From positions 124,001 through 188,000 of the forward strand of contig NZ_BONZ01000006.1 in assembly GCF_016862975.1 (NCBI RefSeq): a stretch of 64,000 bases of DNA, read 5' to 3'. Under the pieces are notes generated by a model. It saw only the letters and a program-made list of their open reading frames with translations, was not told the DNA's origin and searched no databases. Shown piece after piece: positions 58,895-64,000 of this stretch; position 1 is the stretch's first letter, and every line of letters starts with the position of its first letter. This DNA is from Rugosimonospora africana (GTDB taxonomy: Bacteria > Actinomycetota > Actinomycetes > Mycobacteriales > Micromonosporaceae). A program made the position numbers and the translations under genes.

Positions 58895-59190
58895 GCCCCT
58901 GATCGTGCCAGAGCATGGGGTGTTGCCGCGACGCCGGCCACCGCCGGTCGGGCTCCGGGCGCTGCCTGCGGGCCGCCCGGATCATGCCGGACTGTGCGGT
59001 GTTGCCGAGATGACGCGGTAGCCGGTCCGGGCTCCGGACGTGCCACCGGCCCCGGACCGGCCGCGGCGACCCTCGCACCAGCCGAGTGCCTCAATTCACC
59101 CAGTGAGTTGAGCAGGACCTTCGGTTATTCTCTTCTCTTAACCGCCCGTCAGCGCCGTCGGGAATGATCGACAACAGACGGAGGAGACGC
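58895..59190 (+). promoter_or_regulatory. glnR upstream region with imperfect tandem duplication
   Basis: Two similar segments (58901-58974 and 58980-59044) share blocks such as GGTGTTGCCG and GGGCTCCGG. Further down, TATTCT at 59126-59131 is a -10 candidate in an AT-richer stretch; I found no well-placed -35. Confidence 0.45.
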
Positions 59191-59931
59191 GTGGAGATCC
59201 TGTTGTTGACCGGTGGTCGCGCCGGTGAACCGGCGACCGTTCTCCCGGCCCTGGACCTGCTGCCGCACTCGGTACGCACCGCACCACGCGACGTACGCAC
59301 GCTGGTGTCCGGCCCGTCGCCGGACGTTGTCATGATCGACGCCCGTAACGAACTCGCCGACGCCCGCGCCACCTGCCGGATGCTGCACGCCACCGGTCTG
59401 GGCGTGCCGCTGCTGGCGGTGGTCTCCGAGGCCGGCCTGGTCGCGCTGTCTGCCGACTGGGGACTCGACGACCTGGTGCTGGCCTCGGCCGGCCCCGCCG
59501 AGATCGAGGCGCGGCTGCGGCTGGCGGTCGGGCGGATGGGGCAGGCCAACTCCAACGAGGGTGGCCTGATCCGGGCCGGCGAGCTGACGATCGACCCGGA
59601 CACGTACGCGGCGAAGCTCAAGGGCCGGCCGCTCGACCTCACGTACAAGGAGTTCGAGCTGCTCAAGTTCCTCTCCCAGCACCCCGGCCGGGTGTTCACC
59701 CGGGACCAGCTGCTGCGCGAGGTGTGGGGCTACGACTACTTCGGCGGTACCCGCACCGTCGACGTGCACGTCCGGCGGCTGCGCGCCAAGCTCGGCTCCG
59801 AGTACGAGTCGATGATCGGCACGGTTCGCCAGGTCGGGTACAAGTTCGTGGTGCCGCCGTCCCGGGCGCTCCCGGAGGGCGAACCGGTCGGCGTCGTTCA
59901 GCCGGAGGCCGTGGCCAGCCCGCTCTCGTAG
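59191..59931 (+). CDS. glnR: Global nitrogen regulator GlnR (atypical OmpR-type)
   Basis: 246 residues. The receiver keeps Asp50 (DVVMIDAR) but lacks the usual acidic pocket, as in GlnR, which works as an unphosphorylated dimer. C-terminal winged helix: [40 protein letters not shown] and [15 protein letters not shown], nearly identical to remembered Streptomyces GlnR. It controls ammonium assimilation genes. GTG at 59191 with GGAGGA upstream. Its last 34 nt overlap the convergent response-regulator gene. Confidence 0.95.
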   Translation: MEILLLTGGRAGEPATVLPALDLLPHSVRTAPRDVRTLVSGPSPDVVMIDARNELADARATCRMLHATGLGVPLLAVVSEAGLVALSADWGLDDLVLASAGPAEIEARLRLAVGRMGQANSNEGGLIRAGELTIDPDTYAAKLKGRPLDLTYKEFELLKFLSQHPGRVFTRDQLLREVWGYDYFGGTRTVDVHVRRLRAKLGSEYESMIGTVRQVGYKFVVPPSRALPEGEPVGVVQPEAVASPLS

Positions 59932-60560
59932 CCGAGGATCACCGCCTGCACCCGGTCACGCAGGCCGAGCTTGGCCAGGATCCGACCGACGTGGGTCTTG
60001 ACCGTGCCCTCGGAGAGGTGGAGCGCGCTCGCGATCTCGGTGTTCGTCAGGCCGCCCGTGATCAGCGTCAGCACCTCGCGCTCCCGGGCGGTCAGCACGT
60101 CGAGCCGGTCCGCGCGGCGGGGCGCCGGCGGGGCGCTGTGCAGGAAGTGCGCGATGAGCCGCCGGGTGACGCTGGGCGCCGCGACCGACTCGCCGCCGGC
60201 CACGACCCGTACCGCGGCGATGAGGTCCGCCGCCAGCGTGTCCTTGAGCAGGAAGCCGCTGGCGCCGGCCCGGAGCCCGGCGAACACGTACTCGTCGAGA
60301 TCGAACGTGGTCAGGATGATCACACGCGGCACCGAGGTACCGCCGGCCCGCAGCCGCCTGGTCGCCTCGATCCCGTCCAGGCCGGGCATCCGGACGTCCA
60401 TGAGCACGACGTCGGGGCGGTACCGGCGGATCACGTCCAGCGCTCCGGCTCCGTCGGCCGCCTCACCGACCACCTCGATGTCCTCGGTCTCGTCGAGGAT
60501 CATCCGGAACCCGGTCCGTACCAGCGTCTGGTCGTCGACCAGCACCACCCGGATCGTCAC
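59898..60560 (-). CDS. LuxR/NarL-family response regulator
   Basis: 220 residues. Receiver with Asp9/Asp10, phosphoacceptor Asp55 ([13 protein letters not shown]) and FLLKDT; Lux[24 protein letters not shown] and [15 protein letters not shown]. The GTG overlaps the kinase stop as GTGA. The downstream genes on the other side of the kinase encode a lipoprotein and an efflux-type adaptor, a common regulated set. The 3' end overlaps glnR by 34 nt. Confidence 0.93.
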   Translation of the reverse strand: MTIRVVLVDDQTLVRTGFRMILDETEDIEVVGEAADGAGALDVIRRYRPDVVLMDVRMPGLDGIEATRRLRAGGTSVPRVIILTTFDLDEYVFAGLRAGASGFLLKDTLAADLIAAVRVVAGGESVAAPSVTRRLIAHFLHSAPPAPRRADRLDVLTAREREVLTLITGGLTNTEIASALHLSEGTVKTHVGRILAKLGLRDRVQAVILGYESGLATASG

Positions 60561-61984
60561 GCCGGAGACCAGACCGGGTCGGCGGCCGGGGCGGCGGCAG
60601 GGTCGGCTAGCGGAGCGACGGCAGGGCCGGTCGCGCCGCCCAGCGGGGAGGCGGCACGGCCGGTCGCGCCGGCCAGCGGAAGGACCGCGCGGACCCGGAA
60701 GCCACGCTCCGACGGCCCGGCGACAAGGGTGCCGCCCAGGACGCTGACCCGCTCGGCGATACCGGCCAGCCCGCTGCCCGCGCCGTCGGCCGCCGCCTGG
60801 CCGTCGGACACTGTCTGGCCGTCGGCAACCGCCCCGCCGTCGGCCACCGCCGTGCCCCGACCGTCGTCGCTGACCTCGATCTCCAGTTGGTCGGGCCGGA
60901 AAGCCAGCCGTACCTGAGCCTTCGCGCTGGGCCCGGCGTGCTTGAGCGTGTTGGTCAGCGACTCCTGCACGATCCGGTACCCGGACAGGTCCACCCCGAC
61001 CGGCAGCGGTACCGGCTCACCCTCGATCGTCAGGACGACCGGGGCGCCGGCAGCGCGCACCTGATCGACCAGCGCCGGCAGCGCCGCCACGCCCGGCTGC
61101 GGTGCCAGCTGCGGATCTTCGGCCGGGTCCCGGCGGACGACGCCGAGCAGCCCACGCATCTCGGCCATGCAGCCGCGGCCGGTCGCGATGACGTCGCGCA
61201 GCGCGGCCTCGGTGCGTTCCGGATGCCGGCGCAGTGCGGCCGCCGCGCCCTGGGCCTGGATGACGATGACCGACAGCCCGTGTGCGACCACGTCATGCAG
61301 CTCCCGGGTGATCCTGGCGCGCTCGGCGGCGGCGGCCAGGACCGCCCGCTGCTGCTGTTCGCGCTCCAGGTCGGCGGCGCGCTGTTGCAGCGTACGCAGG
61401 TGGGCCTGGCGGGTACGCGCGCTGTCGCCGAGCACGACCGCGAGTGCCAGCATCAACAGCACCTCGACCGTCGATCCGACACCCTGCAACTGCAGGAAAT
61501 GCCAGTACGACTGCTCCGCGGACACCTCTTTCACGGAGATGGAGATGGCGGCGGGCGATTTCGGCAGCCACGTGCCGAGCAGGAAGTCGCCCACGACCAG
61601 CACCACGAGCGCGCACAGCGGAACCAGCCGTGACCGGGCACGACTGGCCAGCGAGTAGAGCACGATCAGCACGGCGAAGTCGATGAGCGGCAGCGGGATG
61701 AGCCGGTCGTTCTGGTGACCGGCGGCGCCGATCGACGCCAGACCGAGGGCGGGCAGCGGCCAGCGGTGCGCGAGCAGCATTCCGGCCACGAGCAGAGCAG
61801 TGGACACCCACCACAGCGTCAGCGCGTGGTGCCAGCCGCCGACCGAGCCGTACGCGAGCAGCAATTTCCTCGCGAACGGCCCGTCGAACAGGTAGCCCGC
61901 ACCCTGCACGATGCTGCCCAGCGTCAACACCAGCGCCAGGCCGGCGTCGACGAGGAGTGTCCGGTTCACAGTCAGGCGGGACAC
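60557..61984 (-). CDS. Sensor histidine kinase (NarL type) with repeat insertion in the ATPase domain
   Basis: 475 residues from the GTG at 61984. N-terminal membrane region with about six hydrophobic segments, coiled coil, HisKA_3 with ITRELHDVVAHGLSVIV, then HATPase. Between the N/G1 region (VSDDGRGT) and G2 (GSGLAGIAERV) an unusual repeat of AVADGQ-like hexads is inserted, and the C-terminus carries an Ala/Pro tail. TACCAT stands 8 nt before the GTG; an ATG at 62020 is an alternative. Confidence 0.87.
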   Translation of the reverse strand: MSRLTVNRTLLVDAGLALVLTLGSIVQGAGYLFDGPFARKLLLAYGSVGGWHHALTLWWVSTALLVAGMLLAHRWPLPALGLASIGAAGHQNDRLIPLPLIDFAVLIVLYSLASRARSRLVPLCALVVLVVGDFLLGTWLPKSPAAISISVKEVSAEQSYWHFLQLQGVGSTVEVLLMLALAVVLGDSARTRQAHLRTLQQRAADLEREQQQRAVLAAAAERARITRELHDVVAHGLSVIVIQAQGAAAALRRHPERTEAALRDVIATGRGCMAEMRGLLGVVRRDPAEDPQLAPQPGVAALPALVDQVRAAGAPVVLTIEGEPVPLPVGVDLSGYRIVQESLTNTLKHAGPSAKAQVRLAFRPDQLEIEVSDDGRGTAVADGGAVADGQTVSDGQAAADGAGSGLAGIAERVSVLGGTLVAGPSERGFRVRAVLPLAGATGRAASPLGGATGPAVAPLADPAAAPAADPVWSPA

Positions 61985-62124
61985 CCGTTCATGGTAGGTA
62001 CGGCCGGCGGTCCCTGGCATCTGTCTGTGGTCGTACCCGCCGGTGCGACTCCCGTCGGATGCCGGCACGACAGATCCGACGGTACGCAGACGATCCGGGC
62101 CGGCCCGCGCCGGACCGTGTGGGC

Positions 62125-62673
62125 ATGAGACTTCACCGATTCCTCGCTCCCGCCGTCGCGGTCGCGCTGCTCGGCGGCTCCGGCCTGGTGGCCGGCTGTG
62201 GTGGCCGGTCGGCGGGTTCCCCCGCGGCCTCCCCCTCGGTGGCCACCGACGGGCAGATCCTCGCGATCGGCCGCGAGTACGCGCAGTGCCTGCGCACCCA
62301 CGGGATAGCCAACTACCCCGATCCCGTCGTCGCGGACGGCCGGCTGGCCTGGCAGGTGACCGACGGCGCGGATCCGAAGCAAATGCTCCAGAGCAACAAG
62401 GCGGCCGCGGATGCCTGCCACTCGATCCTCGACCGGCTGCCGGCGTCGGCCGTCAAGCGGCGCAGCTTCTCGCCGGAGGACATGCAGAACCTGCTGCGGT
62501 ACGCGCAGTGCATGCGCCAGCACGGTATCCCGGACTGGCCCGACCCGCAGGCAGACGGCACGTTCGAGCTCTCCCCGGCGCTGAGGAACGAGGGCAAGTC
62601 GTCTCGCCGGATCGCCGCCGGCCAGGCGTGCGACCAGTACCTGAACGGCAACGGGATAGCGGTGAGCAAATGA
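62125..62673 (+). CDS. Lipoprotein of unknown function
   Basis: 182 residues with a lipobox LVAGC (Cys25) after a hydrophobic signal (FLAPAVAVALLGGSGLVAG). The mature part has two similar segments, YAQCLRTHGIANYPDP and YAQCMRQHGIPDWPDP, each with one Cys. This repeat is typical of actinobacterial lipoproteins that precede ABC-efflux adaptor genes. Its stop overlaps the adaptor start (ATGA). Confidence 0.85.
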   Translation: MRLHRFLAPAVAVALLGGSGLVAGCGGRSAGSPAASPSVATDGQILAIGREYAQCLRTHGIANYPDPVVADGRLAWQVTDGADPKQMLQSNKAAADACHSILDRLPASAVKRRSFSPEDMQNLLRYAQCMRQHGIPDWPDPQADGTFELSPALRNEGKSSRRIAAGQACDQYLNGNGIAVSK

Positions 62674-63998
62674 CCGGCGCACCGGGCACCGACGAACGGG
62701 CGGTCGCGCCGGCCGGCGACGACCCGGCTTTCCCGCCGGGCGGCGGCTCAGCGGCCGGCGCGCACAACGGCGATTCCAGCGGCGCGTCGGGCGGCGATCC
62801 CCACGGCGGGCGCGACGGCGATTCCAGCAGCGCGCCGGACGGCCATTCCGAACGCGGACAGCACAGCGGCCGCCGGGCCGGGCGCGAGCGCCGACGGCTC
62901 AGGCGGGCACTGGCCGGCGCCGCGGCGATCGCGGTGGCCGGCTCGGCGGCCGCCATCGGGTACGCGGCAACCGCCCGGCCGCACGACAACGCCGCCGTGG
63001 CCGGGACCGTGCCCAGCACCACCGCGCCGGTCACTCGGGGCACGGTCACCGAGACCGTGAAGGTCGCCGGAACGCTCGGCTTCGACGGCGACTTCCCGGT
63101 CGTCAACCAGTACGCGCCGGGGGTGCTCACCGGGCTACCCGAGTTGGGTGCGACGGTCGCCCGGGGCGGCACCCTGTACCGGATCGCGAACCACCCGGTA
63201 CGGCTTCTCTACGGGGCGGTGCCGGCGTACCGGGGGTTCGCGTCGGGCATGCCCGACGGCCCGGACGTCGCCCAACTGGAGGCGAACCTGGTCGCGCTGG
63301 GCTTCGACCGGAGCCACGCGATCACCGTCGACAACCACTTCACCGCGGCCACCGCCAGCGCGATCCGGCGCTGGCAGGCGTCCTGGGGCGTCCCGGCCGG
63401 TCACCGTACCGGCACCCTGGAGCCCGGCGAGGTGGTGTTCCTGCCCGGCGCGCTGCGCGTCAGCCAGGCACAGGCGGCGCTGGGCACGACGGTGGCACCG
63501 GGCGCCCCGGTGCTCACCGGCACGTCCACCTCCCGGGTCGTCACGGTGGACCTGACCACCGACCAGCAGTCGCTGGTACACCAGGGCGACCGGGTACAGG
63601 TGAGCATCGCGAACGGTGCGCCGGTCGCCGGTACGGTCAGCCGGATCGGCCGGGTCGCCACCGCCCCGACCAGCGACAACGGGCCGGCCGGCGGTACCGG
63701 CGGCGATTCGGGACCCGCCACGGTACCGGTCACCGTCACGCTCACCCCGCCGCCCGGCGCCGCCGACCTGGATCAGGCACCGGCCCAGGTCTCGATCGTC
63801 GTCGACGAACACCCGGACGTCCTGCTGGTGCCGGTCACCGCTCTGCTGGCCCGGCCCGGCGGCGGGTACCAGGTGCGGCTGGCGTCGGGCGGGTACCTGG
63901 CCGTGCAGCCCGGACTGTTCGACGACGACACCGGCACGGTGGAGGTCACCGGTGCCGGGCTGACCACCGGCGACCGGGTCGAGGTGCCGGCCTCATGA
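62670..63998 (+). CDS. Membrane-fusion-type efflux adaptor with peptidoglycan-binding-like domain
   Basis: 442 residues: Gly/Ser/Asp-rich start, Arg-rich stretch, membrane segment (ALAGAAAIAVAGSAAAIGYA), biotinyl-lipoyl-like strand TRGTVTETVKVAGTLGFDG, a PG_binding_1 segment (DVAQLEANLVALGFDRS and ATASAIRRWQASWGVP), then a beta-barrel region ending DRVEVPAS. Such adaptors pair with MacB-like ABC transporters, whose gene appears to start at 63995. Coupled to the lipoprotein gene by ATGA. Confidence 0.85.
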   Translation: MTGAPGTDERAVAPAGDDPAFPPGGGSAAGAHNGDSSGASGGDPHGGRDGDSSSAPDGHSERGQHSGRRAGRERRRLRRALAGAAAIAVAGSAAAIGYAATARPHDNAAVAGTVPSTTAPVTRGTVTETVKVAGTLGFDGDFPVVNQYAPGVLTGLPELGATVARGGTLYRIANHPVRLLYGAVPAYRGFASGMPDGPDVAQLEANLVALGFDRSHAITVDNHFTAATASAIRRWQASWGVPAGHRTGTLEPGEVVFLPGALRVSQAQAALGTTVAPGAPVLTGTSTSRVVTVDLTTDQQSLVHQGDRVQVSIANGAPVAGTVSRIGRVATAPTSDNGPAGGTGGDSGPATVPVTVTLTPPPGAADLDQAPAQVSIVVDEHPDVLLVPVTALLARPGGGYQVRLASGGYLAVQPGLFDDDTGTVEVTGAGLTTGDRVEVPAS

Positions 63999-64000
63999 CC
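63995..64000 (+). CDS. Start of the next gene (partial, two codons)
   Basis: ATGACC overlaps the adaptor stop in an ATGA quartet. By context the gene should encode the ABC transporter ATPase, but only two codons are visible. Confidence 0.35.

Noticed and set aside
1-64000. tRNA, rRNA, transposase, integrase, phage or attachment sites
   Set aside because: No T-loop/anticodon pattern, DDE/tyrosine-recombinase motif, or target-site duplication was recognised by eye; gaps are ordinary apart from those listed. A tRNA-scan program would be needed for certainty.

Overview
The window is high-GC (about 70% by eye), densely coding chromosomal DNA of an actinomycete. GTG starts are frequent, many starts have a TANNNT box 6-8 nt upstream and no ribosome-binding site, and mycothiol genes are present (mshA, a mycothiol-dependent enzyme family). 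A BldN-type sigma factor with its membrane anti-sigma partner points to a sporulating, mycelial organism. A Micromonosporaceae-like host is my best inference. I see no insertion sequence, integrase, prophage, CRISPR array, rRNA or tRNA.

Most of the window follows two gene neighbourhoods that I know from Mycobacterium and Streptomyces. Roughly 7-47 kb resembles the hem to hbhA stretch of mycobacteria: rex-hemA-hemC-hemD-hemB (minus strand), HAD phosphatase/acyltransferase/epimerase/bS22/HTH, Ppx-GppA, PhoR-PhoP with divergent PhoU, phosphoglycerate mutase, YbjN protein, mshA, and a XRE regulator-HbhA-like-DUF2516 run. Roughly 51-60 kb resembles the pabC-nitrobindin-sseC-sulfurtransferase-glnR stretch.

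Layout. 1-1.1 kb: end of 2-oxoacid:ferredoxin oxidoreductase alpha and the whole beta subunit. 1.1-7.1 kb: cyclase/NB-ARC regulator, FmdB-type protein, lytic transglycosylase, double GNAT protein, XRE regulator. 7.3-13.3 kb: tetrapyrrole operon with a Rex operator on the -35 box of its promoter. 13.4-18 kb: two-component pair, HAD protein, glutaredoxin-like protein, acyl-CoA ligase. 18.2-20.5 kb: short upstream ORF, bldN and rsbN, closed by an intrinsic terminator. 20.6-25.2 kb: lipid/sugar-type enzymes, bS22, HTH protein, proline dehydrogenase. 25.3-29.7 kb: peptide-synthase-like protein, CGNR zinc finger, TIM-barrel isomerase, Ppx, Cys-rich protein. 29.9-35.1 kb: phosphate signalling, phosphoglycerate mutase, MFS transporter. 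35.1-36 kb: mostly non-coding. 35.8-40.4 kb: YbjN, mshA, SDR, methyltransferase, mycothiol-dependent enzyme. 40.4-44.9 kb: an unusual minus-strand operon of EI24-like membrane protein, macrodomain, an unknown 140-aa protein and two tandem-YbjQ proteins, preceded by AlaX. 44.9-49.1 kb: hydrolase, DUF2516, HbhA-like, XRE, asparaginase, beta-keto acid cleavage enzyme. 49.2-50.6 kb: secreted CBM2-GH18 chitinase. 50.7-54.3 kb: YgfZ, Nur-type Fur regulator, PabC, nitrobindin, small membrane protein, DsrE protein. 54.3-59.9 kb: membrane proteins, a Cys-containing leader peptide ahead of the sulfurtransferase-SseC pair, DUF2993, GlnR. 59.9-64 kb: two-component pair, lipoprotein and a membrane-fusion adaptor leading into a gene cut by the window edge.

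The most notable non-textbook signals are: (i) two divergent gene pairs whose -10 hexamers overlap, so that both transcripts appear leaderless; (ii) a 37-codon ORF translationally coupled to bldN; (iii) the EI24-macrodomain-YbjQ operon; (iv) a near-palindromic 11-mer that forces rare codons in three unrelated genes; (v) a nested long hairpin at 7.2 kb; (vi) a 39-codon leader with a Cys-Leu-Cys end before the sulfurtransferase operon. Gene functions below are recognised from motifs and remembered family sequences; no database search was run.
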